64,000 bases of DNA from Lichenicola sp965198575 (GCF_965198575.1 NZ_OZ240671.1:3224001-3288000), one strand, 5' to 3'; positions 49,477-58,258 are shown, counted from the stretch's first letter. Notes: generated by a model not told the origin, from the sequence alone. Made by a program: numbers and translations.

Positions 49477-50517
49477 TCAGACCCGGCTGCGACGGAGGCC
49501 GGCGCGACGGAACCGACCGCCGATCGCCACCAGTTGCCGCGATTGCGCCAGCAGCACCGCCAGCACCACGATCGCCTTCACCACCAGGTTGAATTCGGCT
49601 GGCAGCCCCGAGAGCAGGATGCCGGTATTCATCGACTGGATGATCAGCGCGCCCACCACCGCCAGCAGGATGCTGAACCGGCCGCCCAGCAGCGATGTGC
49701 CGCCGATCACCACGGCCAGGATCGCGTCCAGCTCGAGCCAGAGCCCGGCATTGTTGGCGTCGGCACCGAGAATGTCCGCCGCCGCCAGCACGCCCGCCAC
49801 CGAGGCGCAGATCCCCGACCAGGCATAGACGGCGACGGTCATGGTGCGGGTGTCGATGCCGGCGAGGCGGCTCGCGCGGGCATTGCCGCCGGTCGCCTCC
49901 ACCATCAGCCCGAGTGCGGTGCCGCGCACCAGCGCCAGGGTGACCAGCACGGCCCCGATGGTCACCACGACCGCCGCCGGCACGCCCGCGACCGAGCCGC
50001 CGCCGAACCAGGACAGGCCGTGCGAGGAGAAGGTGCGGATGCGGCCGCCGGTGATCAGCTGCGCCACGCCGCGGCCGGCCACCATCAGGATCAGCGTGGC
50101 GACGATCGGCTGGATCCTGAGCCACGCGACGAGGATGCCGTTCCACACGCCGCACACCAGGCCGACGGCGACCGCCGCAAGCAGCGTGACCGCCAGCGGC
50201 TGCGTATCGGCCAGGGTGGCGGCGATCGCGCCCGAGATCGCCATCACCGCACCCACCGACAGGTCGATGCCGCCGGTGGCGATGACCAGCACCATGCCGA
50301 GCGACAGCATCGCAACCGGCGCGCCGTGGTTGAGCACGTCGATGACGCTGCCGAACATTCGGCCGCCCATCATGTGGATGTGGAAGAAGCCCGGTGACGC
50401 CACCCGATCGAGCAGCAGCACGACCACGAGCGCGATGATCTGCGGCATGCCACGGCGCGGGATCCGCAGGCGGGAGCGCGATCCGGCGCCGGGCGTCGGC
50501 TGCACCGCGGCACTCAT
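49477..50517 (-). CDS. ytfT: Sugar ABC transporter permease (YtfT-like)
   Basis: 346-residue permease paralogous to its downstream partner. A Pro/Arg-rich cytoplasmic N terminus precedes PQIIALVVVLLLDRVASPGF; GAPVAMLSLGMVLVIATGGI followed by DLSVGAVMAISGAIAATLAD is the family signature, and LDAILAVVIGGTSLLGGRFS the ATPase-contact loop. Two non-identical permeases indicate a heterodimeric channel as in YtfT-YjfF. The start overlaps the ATPase stop by 4 nt. Confidence 0.9.
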   Translation of the reverse strand: MSAAVQPTPGAGSRSRLRIPRRGMPQIIALVVVLLLDRVASPGFFHIHMMGGRMFGSVIDVLNHGAPVAMLSLGMVLVIATGGIDLSVGAVMAISGAIAATLADTQPLAVTLLAAVAVGLVCGVWNGILVAWLRIQPIVATLILMVAGRGVAQLITGGRIRTFSSHGLSWFGGGSVAGVPAAVVVTIGAVLVTLALVRGTALGLMVEATGGNARASRLAGIDTRTMTVAVYAWSGICASVAGVLAAADILGADANNAGLWLELDAILAVVIGGTSLLGGRFSILLAVVGALIIQSMNTGILLSGLPAEFNLVVKAIVVLAVLLAQSRQLVAIGGRFRRAGLRRSRV

Positions 50518-52055
50518 GCCATCACCTCCGCCTGCACCGGCGCAGTTGCGTCATCGGCGGCGATGGCGGTCAGGATGGCGGAAACGGTGATGAACTCGCC
50601 CTCGAGCGTGGTGACATGCACCTGGTCGCGCAGCACCACCACGCGGTCCGCGTAGGTCACGATCTCGTCCAGCTCCGAGGACACCACCAGCAGCGCCAGC
50701 CCATCGGCGCACAGCTCGCGGATCAGCCGGATGATTTCCGCATGCGCGCCGACATCGATGCCGCGGGTCGGCTCGTCCAGGATCAGGATGCGCGGCTCGG
50801 TGGCCAGCCAGCGTGCCAGCAACGCCTTCTGCTGATTGCCGCCGGACAGCAGCCCGATCGGGCGCTCGGGGTCGGGCGGGCGGATATCCAGCGCCTTGAC
50901 GAAGCGCCGGGCGATGTCGTCCTGCTCGCGGCGGGGGATCGGCCGCCACATGCCGCGACGCGCCTGGAGCGCCAGCACGATGTTCTCGCGCACCGATAAT
51001 TCGGCAACGATGCCCTCGGTCTTGCGCTCCTCCGGGCAGTATCCGAGGCCCTGGCGCAAGGCATCGCGCGGGGACGCGATCCGGGCCGGCGCGCCGTTCA
51101 ACTCCACCCGTCCGGTATCCGCCTTGTCGGCCCCGAACACCACGCGGACGGTCTCGGTGCGGCCCGATCCGAGCAGCCCGGCCAGGCCCACGACCTCGCC
51201 GCGATGCAAGTCGAGGTCGAAGGGGGCGATGCTGCCGCGCTTGCTCATGTTGTGGAAGCTGCCGATCAGCTCACCACCGCTGCCGCTGGTCTCGCGCACG
51301 GACACGGCCTCGTCGAGCTCACGGCCGAGCATCATCCGGATGAGTTCCATCCGCGGCAGGCTTGCCGTGGGACGCTCACCGACCAGCCGGCCGTTGCGCA
51401 GCACGGTGATCCGGTCGCTGACGGCATAGACCTGATCGAGGAAGTGGGTGACGAACAGGATCGCCAGTCCGCGTGCGGCCAGCTGCCGCATCACGTCGAG
51501 CAGCACACCGACTTCATGCGCGTCCAGGCTGGCCGTCGGTTCGTCCAGGATCAGAACACGCGCCGACAGATCGACCGCGCGCGCGATCGCGCACACATGC
51601 TGGATCGCCACCGAATACGAGCCGAGCGGCCGGCCGAGATCGATGTCGAGCCCGAAACCGCGCAACAATTCGGCGCCACGCCGGCGCATTTCCGCACCGC
51701 GCACGAGCCCGAACCGCGTCGGCTGACGGCCAAGGAACAGGTTCTGCGCCACCGAAAGGTTCGGCAGCAGGTTCACCTCCTGATAGACCGTGGCAAGTCC
51801 TTCCGCCACGGCCTCCTCGGTGGTGCGCGGCGCGATCGGCTTGCCCGCAAGTTTGACCTCGCCGGCGTCGCGCCCATGCACACCGGTGACGCACTTGATC
51901 AGCGTCGACTTGCCGGCCCCGTTCTCGCCGAGCAGGGCGTGGATCTCGCCCGCACGCAGGACGAGATCGACCTCGTCCAGCACGCGAACCACGCCAAAGC
52001 TCTTCGAGAGGCCACGGATCTCCAGAAGTGGCCCGGGATCCGGCGCGTCGGACAT
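50514..52055 (-). CDS. ytfR: Sugar ABC transporter ATP-binding protein, two-domain (YtfR-like)
   Basis: 513-residue tandem ABC ATPase of the carbohydrate uptake 2 type. Domain 1: Walker A GENGAGKST, Q-loop YQEVNLLPNLSV, Walker B RVLILDEPTASLD; the signature region (SYSVAIQHVCAIARAV) departs from LSGGQ. Domain 2: the first P-loop is degenerate (AGLLGSGRTETVRVVFG), but the signature LLSGGNQQKALLARWL and ILILDEPTRGIDVGA are intact. This split of one active and one altered site is normal for CUT2 ATPases. ATG 52055 overlaps the binding-protein stop by one base. Confidence 0.93.
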   Translation of the reverse strand: MSDAPDPGPLLEIRGLSKSFGVVRVLDEVDLVLRAGEIHALLGENGAGKSTLIKCVTGVHGRDAGEVKLAGKPIAPRTTEEAVAEGLATVYQEVNLLPNLSVAQNLFLGRQPTRFGLVRGAEMRRRGAELLRGFGLDIDLGRPLGSYSVAIQHVCAIARAVDLSARVLILDEPTASLDAHEVGVLLDVMRQLAARGLAILFVTHFLDQVYAVSDRITVLRNGRLVGERPTASLPRMELIRMMLGRELDEAVSVRETSGSGGELIGSFHNMSKRGSIAPFDLDLHRGEVVGLAGLLGSGRTETVRVVFGADKADTGRVELNGAPARIASPRDALRQGLGYCPEERKTEGIVAELSVRENIVLALQARRGMWRPIPRREQDDIARRFVKALDIRPPDPERPIGLLSGGNQQKALLARWLATEPRILILDEPTRGIDVGAHAEIIRLIRELCADGLALLVVSSELDEIVTYADRVVVLRDQVHVTTLEGEFITVSAILTAIAADDATAPVQAEVMA

Positions 52056-53026
52056 CAGTATCCGAGGTCCTTTTTCTGGTCCAGGATCTGCTGCAGGTCG
52101 GTGTCGTTGGAGGTGTGCAGGACCGACTTGGTCTCGATCCACTTCGGCGGGACCGTGCCGTGCGCCTTGTAAGCCGCGAGCGCCACGAACGCCGGACCGG
52201 CCATGTCCGGCGTCAGCTCGACGGTGGCGTTCGCCTCATGCGCGATCATCGCCTTGAACATGTCCGGCACGGAGTCGACGGACACGGTCAGGATGTCCTG
52301 GCCCGGCTTCAGCCCGGCTTCCTTCATCGCCTGGATCGCGCCGATCATCATGTCGTCGTTATGCGCGTAAACGGCGCAGATATCCTTGCCGCCATTCTCC
52401 GACTTGATAAAGCTTTCCATCACCTGCTTGCCTTGGCTGCGGGTGAAGTCGCCGGTCTCGGAGCGCACGATCTTGATGTTCGGCTGCTTGGTGACGGCGT
52501 CGTCGAAGCCCTTCTTGCGGTTCACCGCAACGCTGGACCCGACCGTGCCCTCGATCTCGACGATGTTGCACGGCTTAGAGCCGACAGCCTTGACCAGCCA
52601 GTCGCCGGCGACGGTGCCTTCATGCACGCTGTCCGACGTCACCGCGGTCAGATAGAGCGACTTGCCGGACGGATCGATGTCGCGATCGAGCAGGATCACC
52701 GGGATCTTGGCGTCCTTCGCCTCGCCGAGCACCTGCGTCCAGCCCGTGGCGACGACCGGCGCCAGGAAGATCCCGTCCACGCCCTGCGCGATGAAGGACC
52801 GGATCGCCTTGATCTGGTTCTCCTGCTTCTGCTGCGCGTCGGAGATCTTGACCGTGTCGCCGTTCTTGGTGGCTTCCTGCTTGGTCACCGACGTTTCCGC
52901 AGCACGCCAGCCGGACTCCGAGCCGATTTGCGAAAAGCCCACGACCAGGCCGCTCGCATGCGCCACACCGGCGGTCAGCATGGTTGCGGCAAAAGCCGTC
53001 GAAAGCATGGTTTTCTTGAAGTTCAT
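52055..53026 (-). CDS. ytfQ: Sugar ABC transporter periplasmic binding protein (YtfQ-like)
   Basis: 323-residue binding protein. Signal peptide NFKKTMLSTAFAATMLTAGV with cleavage AHA/SG. The mature N terminus LVVGFSQIGSESGWRAAETS is the YtfQ signature; VDGIFLAPVVATGWTQVLGE, IPVILLDRDID, VYAHNDDMMIGAIQAMKEAG and GQDILTVSVDSVPDMFKAMI continue the family. E. coli YtfQ binds galactofuranose. First gene of the importer unit; ATG 53026 has GGGGGAA upstream. In neighbouring sequence it is the gene most likely to carry the promoter of the transporter. Confidence 0.93.
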   Translation of the reverse strand: MNFKKTMLSTAFAATMLTAGVAHASGLVVGFSQIGSESGWRAAETSVTKQEATKNGDTVKISDAQQKQENQIKAIRSFIAQGVDGIFLAPVVATGWTQVLGEAKDAKIPVILLDRDIDPSGKSLYLTAVTSDSVHEGTVAGDWLVKAVGSKPCNIVEIEGTVGSSVAVNRKKGFDDAVTKQPNIKIVRSETGDFTRSQGKQVMESFIKSENGGKDICAVYAHNDDMMIGAIQAMKEAGLKPGQDILTVSVDSVPDMFKAMIAHEANATVELTPDMAGPAFVALAAYKAHGTVPPKWIETKSVLHTSNDTDLQQILDQKKDLGY

Positions 53027-53194
53027 TGTTTCCCCCGTTTTGTTTGACGATCGCAACGCTCGAGGATTTCAATTCCCCGACTGTCGCGCCGGCCATACTT
53101 GACTATTTCGAACTGGATCGCCTTGGACGACGAACTCTTGGACGTGCCAGTGATAGCACCGCGCAGCAGGTAATAGAATATGCTTTGTGCGCAA

Positions 53195-53218
53195 CAAGCC
53201 GGCTATTCCGCCGGCTTG
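53195..53218 (-). terminator. Hairpin between catabolic genes and importer genes
   Basis: Perfect 9-bp stem CAAGCCGGC (53195-53203) / GCCGGCTTG (53210-53218) with a 6-nt loop, 41 bp past the stop of the dehydrogenase gene and about 170 bp before the ytfQ-like start. Followed on the minus strand by TTG without a long U-tract. It probably ends or attenuates the upstream transcript. In the remaining 53027-53194 I see no gene; TTGTTG and TATTAC with 16 bp between them, just past the hairpin on the minus strand, are a weak promoter candidate for the importer. Confidence 0.55.
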
Positions 53219-53258
53219 AAGCTTTAGGTTACAGTCCCGGCGAACGCCCGTAACGAAC

Positions 53259-54224
53259 TCACTCGTCCAAAGGCGACGGCCCGAGCTCCTCCAGCAGTTG
53301 CGCCATGCGTGCATACGCCTTGTTACGGTAGGCAACCAGCTTGGCAGCCATGTCGGGTTCGAATTTCCCGTAGAAGCCGTCCCCGGACTTCACGCCGAAC
53401 TTCCCGTCATCGACGAGCGACTTGAGCAGTGCCGGCGTGGCCAGCCGTTCGCCGAACGCGTCCTCGAAGGTCTTGAAGCAGGCGGCGTAGATGTCGAGCC
53501 CTGCCATGTCGGCGATCGCGAACGGTCCGAAGAACGGCAGTCGGAAGCCGAAGGTCGAGCGCACGATGACGTCGACGTCGCGTGCCGTCGCGATGCCCGC
53601 CTCGACGATCGAATTGCTTTCCTTCAGCAGCACGTATTGCAGACGGTTGAGCACGAAGCCCGGCACATCCGCGACCTGGGCGCTCGACCGTCCGGCCCGC
53701 CGCAGCATGTCCTTCACGATCGGGATGACCGCGGGATCGGTCGCCTCGCCGGCGACCAGCTCGACGCCGGGAATGAACGGCGCCGGATTGCTGAAATGCA
53801 CCGTGAGGAACCGCTCGGGATTGCTGACGGCAGGAGCAAGGATCTTCACCGGCAGGGTCGAGGTGTTGGTGCCGATGATGGCGTCCGGGCGGGCCGCGGC
53901 ACAGATCCGACGCAGCACCTCATGCTTGATCGCCGGGACTTCCGGAACCGCCTCCTCGATGAAGTCGACGTCCCGCACGGCCTCCTCGATCGATTCCGCG
54001 AAACGCAGGTTGGCGGTGATCTTCTCGGTGGACCCGGCCGGGAACAGACCCTGCGCCTCGAATTCCGCCGCCTCGCGCAGCAGTCGCTTCAAGGCATTTG
54101 CGGTGGCCTCGGCGGAGACGTCGGCGAGTGTCACGACGATGCCGGCAGCGGCCAGCGACTGTGCGATGCCGCCGCCCATATATCCGGCGCCGATCACGGC
54201 CGCGGTTTCGATGGTGCTGATCAT
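53259..54224 (-). CDS. 3-hydroxyacyl-CoA dehydrogenase-family NAD oxidoreductase in a sugar operon
   Basis: 321-residue protein with the 3-hydroxyacyl-CoA dehydrogenase fold: Rossmann motif AAVIGAGYMGGGIAQSLAAA, acidic NAD-binding ADVS, FIEEAVPEVPAIKHEVLRRI, TNTSTLPVKILAPAVSNPER, catalytic-type His in TVHFSNPAPFIPGVELV, and a C-terminal domain ending FGVKSGDGFYGKF. The family also contains L-gulonate 3-dehydrogenase and lambda-crystallin, which act on sugar acids rather than CoA esters. Being clustered with sugar isomerases, a kinase and a sugar importer and with no thiolase or hydratase nearby, it more likely oxidises a polyol or sugar acid. ATG 54224 chosen by homology. Confidence 0.85.
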   Translation of the reverse strand: MISTIETAAVIGAGYMGGGIAQSLAAAGIVVTLADVSAEATANALKRLLREAAEFEAQGLFPAGSTEKITANLRFAESIEEAVRDVDFIEEAVPEVPAIKHEVLRRICAAARPDAIIGTNTSTLPVKILAPAVSNPERFLTVHFSNPAPFIPGVELVAGEATDPAVIPIVKDMLRRAGRSSAQVADVPGFVLNRLQYVLLKESNSIVEAGIATARDVDVIVRSTFGFRLPFFGPFAIADMAGLDIYAACFKTFEDAFGERLATPALLKSLVDDGKFGVKSGDGFYGKFEPDMAAKLVAYRNKAYARMAQLLEELGPSPLDE

Positions 54225-54228
54225 GGTG

Positions 54229-55008
54229 TCAATTTCCGGCAGAGGGTGAGAGGGGGAGGGATGTCGCGCCGGCTTCTGCGAGCACACGGCGCAACGCATC
54301 GATGTCATGAGCGAAGCGGCCGAGAAACAGGCCGTCGACCGCGTCGCCAAGCTGGGAAAGCAGGCCAGGCCCGGCGCTGCCCCCGTAGATCAGGCGCGTC
54401 GCCGGCCGATCGCCAAGTGCGGTCCGCAGCCTGCTCCCGACCGCACGGATGAAGTCAGGCGTAGCGGGCGTAGCCGCGCCGATTGCCCAGACCGGCTCCC
54501 ACGCCACCACCAGCTCGCGTGCCGGGTCGATGCCGTCGGTGGCGGCGGTGAATTGCCGCATGCACTCCGCGACCGCCATGTCCGGCGCCATCGGGTCGGC
54601 CTCGCCGATGCACAGCACCGGAACCAGGCCGTTGCGCACCGCGGCTGCGGTCTTGGCGCCGACGATCTCGTCGGTCTCGCCGAACAGCCGCCGGCGTTCC
54701 GCATGTCCGATCTCGACGAAACGGCAACCTGCTTCCGCCAGCACAGGCGCCGAAACTTCACCGGTGAACGCGCCGCTATCCTCCCAGAAGACATCCTGCG
54801 CGCCGAGCAAGACCCGCGTTGCGGCGAGAGCCTCGCGAGAGGCATGCAGGGAGACAAAATCCGGGATCACGAACAGATCGACATCGTCCGGCAGTCCGGC
54901 GGTCGCCATCACGGCAAGGCGTTCCATCCAGCCTCGCGTCTGCGCCAGGCTCATATACATCTTGAGACTGACACCGACGATCCGGCGGCGGTGCGCGACG
55001 TCACGCAT
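54229..55008 (-). CDS. tpiA: Triose-phosphate isomerase-family protein (EryH/LerI-like)
   Basis: 259-residue TIM barrel. Active-site residues: K16 in VGVSLKMYMS (NWKMN in classic TpiA), H102 in EIGHAERRRLFGETD, E171 in VVAWEPVWAIG; phosphate-binding GGSAGPGL and DGLFLGRFA follow. The changed N-terminal motif (SLKMY) and context with RpiB-type and DhaK-type genes fit the L-erythrulose-1-phosphate isomerases (EryH of Brucella, LerI of mycobacteria) better than glycolytic TpiA. The ATG at 55008 overlaps the rpiB-like stop by 8 nt; an ATG at 55035 is also possible. Confidence 0.85.
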   Translation of the reverse strand: MRDVAHRRRIVGVSLKMYMSLAQTRGWMERLAVMATAGLPDDVDLFVIPDFVSLHASREALAATRVLLGAQDVFWEDSGAFTGEVSAPVLAEAGCRFVEIGHAERRRLFGETDEIVGAKTAAAVRNGLVPVLCIGEADPMAPDMAVAECMRQFTAATDGIDPARELVVAWEPVWAIGAATPATPDFIRAVGSRLRTALGDRPATRLIYGGSAGPGLLSQLGDAVDGLFLGRFAHDIDALRRVLAEAGATSLPLSPSAGN

Positions 55009-55471
55009 CGGGGCGTTCGTATCCGCTGATCGCATCCACTTTCGGCGCCGAGGACGATGCCGGATCGAAACGGTGCTTCAGCCATTCGCCGGCCAGCACA
55101 CGCGCCAGCTCGAGCCCGATCACCCGCTCGCCGAAACACAGCACCTGCGCGTTGTTGCTGAGCACCGCACGCTGCACCGAATACATGTCGTGCGCGGTAA
55201 CCGCCCGGATGCCCGGCACCTTGTTGGCGCTGATCGCCACGCCCAGGCCGGTGCCGCAGATCAGCAACGCCCGATCGGCGCGACCCTCGGCCACCATCCG
55301 CGCGGCCCGGACTGCGATATGCGGATAGGCCGTGGTGTCGTCAGCCACGACGCCGACATCGGTCACCTCGGACACGCCGGGGTGCTTTTCGAAGTCGGCA
55401 CGCAACGCGTCACGAAAGCGGGTTCCAGCCTCGTCACAGCCGATGACGATGCGTAACGGATCAGTGCTCAT
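55001..55471 (-). CDS. rpiB: RpiB/LacAB-family sugar-phosphate isomerase (EryI/DerI-like)
   Basis: 156-residue isomerase. IVIGCDEAGTRFRDAL replaces the classic GCDHAG (His to Glu); the catalytic Cys C72 in CGTGLGVAISANK and the GIRAVTAHDMYSVQRAVLSN segment are kept. The Asp-Glu variant is what I expect in D-erythrulose-4-phosphate isomerases (EryI, DerI), which with EryH yield erythrose-4-phosphate, rather than in ribose-5-phosphate isomerase B. Overlaps dhaKL by 11 nt and the tpiA-like gene at its other end, so translation is coupled throughout. Confidence 0.85.
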   Translation of the reverse strand: MSTDPLRIVIGCDEAGTRFRDALRADFEKHPGVSEVTDVGVVADDTTAYPHIAVRAARMVAEGRADRALLICGTGLGVAISANKVPGIRAVTAHDMYSVQRAVLSNNAQVLCFGERVIGLELARVLAGEWLKHRFDPASSSAPKVDAISGYERPDA

Positions 55472-57173
55472 TGATGGTATCGCCTACGATCCGTGCAGCC
55501 AGCGCCAGCGACACCGCTCCCGCATCCCGATGACCGCGGCTGCGCTCGGTATGGATGCGTGCACGCCCCAGTTTCGGCAGCAGGTCGGCCGTCGCATTGG
55601 CCGCTTCATGGGCGCGCTCGGTGGCGTGCGCCCAGGCAACCTTGGTCGGCAGATCCGCCTCGATGTCGGCCACCAGGGTTTCCACGAACGGCGCCAGCGC
55701 GTCGACCAGCGTCTTGTCGCCAGGACGCGCGCCACCCAGGCGCATCACCGCCTCGAGCGCCGATTTGGCAGCCTGGCGGGCCTGTTCACGGGTCGGGCTG
55801 GTCCGGTCGTCGAACGCGCCACTCGCCGCCTGCAATCCGAGGCCCCAGATCACGCCCGACGTGCCGCCGGCGCGTGCCGCCCAGGCATCCGCCGCAGCCG
55901 CCAGCACGCTCGCCGCACCGGCACCGGCCTTGGCCGCCTCGTCCGCCGCCTCGGCCGCCGCACGAGAGCCGCGGGTCATGCCCTGGCCATGGTCGCCGTC
56001 GCCTGCCAGGGCGTCGATCCGTCCGAGTTCCGCTTCCGCATTCCGCAGCGTCGCCGCAAGCCGTGACAGGGCCAGCGCGAACGTCTGGCCCGCGCGTTTC
56101 GCCTCCGGTGTCGCATCCGGCCATGACCGACGCACGTCGCTCTCATCCGGCAGCGCAGGTGCCCGCTCGGCCGGTGCGGTGTTGCCGACACGCAGTGCCG
56201 CGGTGTCGCACGGCGCCAGCCACAACGGCTCCAGTTCCTCGTCCAGCCAGGTGAGGGTGAGCGAGCAACCTTCCATATCCAGGCTGGTGACATACTCGCC
56301 GACCAGCGGCGAAACCGGCGTGATCCCGCCACGCTCGAGTGCGTCGGCGATGTACGTCCACAGCACGAACAGCTCCTCGTGCTTGGTGCCGCCCAGTCCG
56401 TTCAGCAGCACCGCGGCGCGTCCGGATGCACCGTCCGGCGCCTCGGCGAGCACACGCTCGACCAGCAACGCGGCCAGGCTCGACGCCGACATGATGTCGG
56501 TTTCCTCGATGCCGGGCTCGCCGTGGATGCCGAGGCCGATCGCCATCTTGCCGGCCGGAACCTCGAACAACGGCTCCCGCGACCCTGGAAGCGTGCAACC
56601 CCCGAACGCCACGCCGAACGAACGCGTCCGCGCATTCGCAAGCCGCGCGAGCCGCTCGACATCATCGAGGGAAAGCCCGGCTTCGGCTGCGGCTCCGGCG
56701 ATCTTGAACACCGGGATGTCGCCGGCCACACCCCGCCGGCGGGACGTTTCCTCCGGCGAGGCGCTGGCAATGTCGTCGGTGATCGCCAGCACGCGCACGT
56801 CGATGCCACCGGCACGCAACTGCTCGGCCGCGAACCCGAAATTCAGCACGTCGCCGGCATAGTTGCCGAACCCCAGCACGATGCCCGCGCCGCGCTCGGC
56901 CTTGCGCGCCACTGACGCGATCAGCTGCGTTGCAGGCGACGCGAACACGTCACCCGCGATCGCCGCATCCGCCAGGCCGGCTCCGACATACCCCGCAAAC
57001 GCCGGGTAATGGCCACTGCCGCCACCGATCACCAGCGCCACCTTGCCGGCCGGCGTCACCGTGGAACGCAGCACGCCGCCGGTCACCGCACGCACGATAC
57101 GCTCATGCACCATGCAGTAGCCGTGCACCGCCTCCTCGGCGAAGCTGTCGGCATCCTCGAACACGTGGGTCAT
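55461..57173 (-). CDS. Fused DhaK-DhaL dihydroxyacetone/erythrulose kinase
   Basis: 570-residue ATP-dependent ketose kinase. DhaK part (1-335): VALVIGGGSGHYPAFAGYVG, D108 in NYAGDVLNFG, and the covalent substrate His H217 in LGIHGEPGIEE. DhaL part (about 360-570): LAGDGDHGQGMTRG (D392, D394, H395) for Mg-ATP. Classic dihydroxyacetone kinases read GSGHEP(A/M/T)H at the first motif; GSGHYPAF here is a deviation that changes the substrate pocket. With the EryH- and EryI-like genes next door, L- or D-erythrulose is the likely substrate (LerK/DerK type). ATP-type fusion, not PTS-dependent. Confidence 0.9.
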   Translation of the reverse strand: MTHVFEDADSFAEEAVHGYCMVHERIVRAVTGGVLRSTVTPAGKVALVIGGGSGHYPAFAGYVGAGLADAAIAGDVFASPATQLIASVARKAERGAGIVLGFGNYAGDVLNFGFAAEQLRAGGIDVRVLAITDDIASASPEETSRRRGVAGDIPVFKIAGAAAEAGLSLDDVERLARLANARTRSFGVAFGGCTLPGSREPLFEVPAGKMAIGLGIHGEPGIEETDIMSASSLAALLVERVLAEAPDGASGRAAVLLNGLGGTKHEELFVLWTYIADALERGGITPVSPLVGEYVTSLDMEGCSLTLTWLDEELEPLWLAPCDTAALRVGNTAPAERAPALPDESDVRRSWPDATPEAKRAGQTFALALSRLAATLRNAEAELGRIDALAGDGDHGQGMTRGSRAAAEAADEAAKAGAGAASVLAAAADAWAARAGGTSGVIWGLGLQAASGAFDDRTSPTREQARQAAKSALEAVMRLGGARPGDKTLVDALAPFVETLVADIEADLPTKVAWAHATERAHEAANATADLLPKLGRARIHTERSRGHRDAGAVSLALAARIVGDTINEH

Positions 57174-57204
57174 GCTGGTTCCTCCAGTCTCGCGCTGCGG
57201 GCGA

Positions 57205-58152
57205 TCAGAGCGATTTCGGCAGGATGCGACGCAGATACGCGCGATTGGACGCGCTCACGCTCAGCCCGTCTCCGCCGTAATGCTCGCAGCCGAACGCGCC
57301 GCGGAAGCCGAGCGCGATCGCCTGCTTGATCGCCGCGCGGTAGCTGATCACGCCGGTTTCCAGCGGTGCCGGGGCGCTCAGGTAGATGCCCTTGGCCTCG
57401 TCGACGATCCGCAGGTAGTTCTTGACGTGCCAGTATCGCACATACGGCACGGTCTTTTCGATCATTGTCGCCCAATGCTCGACCGGCTTGTGCAGGCGTA
57501 TCAGGTTGGCGATATCGGGATTGAGCCCCACCGCCGGGTGATTGACGTCGTGCACGAACTGCACCGCGCTGTCGGCGGTGCCGAGATAGGTGTCCTCATA
57601 CATTTCGAGCGCGATATCGAGCCCGACCTTCTCGGCATGACCACCGAGCTCGCGCATGCCCTCGACAGCCTTGCGATACACCGCCGGGTCATCGGGATTG
57701 TGCAACCCGTCGGCGGTCCAGAACCACAGCACCTGCTTCTGCGCGTCGGTCAGCGGACCGAACAGCCCGAAGCATACGGTGAGCGCACCGAGATCGGCGG
57801 CAGCGTCGATCATCCGGTGGCAATAGGCCAGATATTCATCGCCGTGCACGGGATCGATGATGCTGCGCCGCGACGTCGAGATTGCCGGAACGGTCAGGCC
57901 GACCTCGGCAAGTGCGGTCTTGAACTCATCGCGGCGCGCCTGCGACAGGTCGGCCACGCGGAGCCAGCAATCGGTCGGGTCGATCTCGGTGAATCCCGCG
58001 TCGGCGATCTCCGACATGGTGGCGGCCCAGCCTTCCGCGGACTGGTCCTGCACCGAACTGCCGTCGGGCCGGGTATTGCCGTACTGGATCATGGCGGCCG
58101 CGATCGGCCAGTTGTCCCGATTGAGGTCGTCCCGATTGAAGCTCGCGGCCAT
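57205..58152 (-). CDS. Xylose-isomerase-like TIM-barrel sugar isomerase/epimerase
   Basis: 315-residue AP-endonuclease-2/xylose isomerase-like barrel. WPIAAAMIQYGNTRPDGSSV at the start, FTEIDPTDCWLRVADLSQAR, ALEMYEDTYLGTADSAVQFV with a metal-ligand Glu, NHPAVGLNPDIANLIRLHKP with Asp, HVKNY with His, and GAFGCEHYGGD with the last Glu give the expected metal set. The fold includes EryC (tetrulose-phosphate racemase) and hydroxypyruvate isomerase-like enzymes; specificity is open. ATG 58152 has GGGAGAAGG directly upstream. First gene of the catabolic operon, divergent from the LysR gene. Confidence 0.85.
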   Translation of the reverse strand: MAASFNRDDLNRDNWPIAAAMIQYGNTRPDGSSVQDQSAEGWAATMSEIADAGFTEIDPTDCWLRVADLSQARRDEFKTALAEVGLTVPAISTSRRSIIDPVHGDEYLAYCHRMIDAAADLGALTVCFGLFGPLTDAQKQVLWFWTADGLHNPDDPAVYRKAVEGMRELGGHAEKVGLDIALEMYEDTYLGTADSAVQFVHDVNHPAVGLNPDIANLIRLHKPVEHWATMIEKTVPYVRYWHVKNYLRIVDEAKGIYLSAPAPLETGVISYRAAIKQAIALGFRGAFGCEHYGGDGLSVSASNRAYLRRILPKSL

Positions 58153-58228
58153 GACCTTCTCCCATCTCAAGGTGGCACCGGAGCGCCTTGAAAACGCGCC
58201 AGCCTATGCGGACGTGACATATCCGTCT

Positions 58229-58258
58229 AATCGTAAGACAACAACCTGTCATACGATT
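58229..58258. promoter_or_regulatory. Putative LysR operator in divergent promoter
   Basis: Inverted repeat AATCGTAAGACA (58229-58240), 6-nt spacer ACAACC, TGTCATACGATT (58247-58258); 11 of 12 positions are symmetric. It lies 13 bp before the GTG of the LysR gene and 77 bp before the isomerase start, the usual place for an autoregulated LysR site that also drives the divergent operon. The surrounding sequence is AT-rich compared with the window. Confidence 0.65.

Noticed and set aside
48486..58152. Classical erythritol (eryABCD) operon
   Set aside because: TpiA- and RpiB-like genes fit, but EryA-type kinase, EryB dehydrogenase and EryD regulator are absent, so only a related C4 pathway is proposed.
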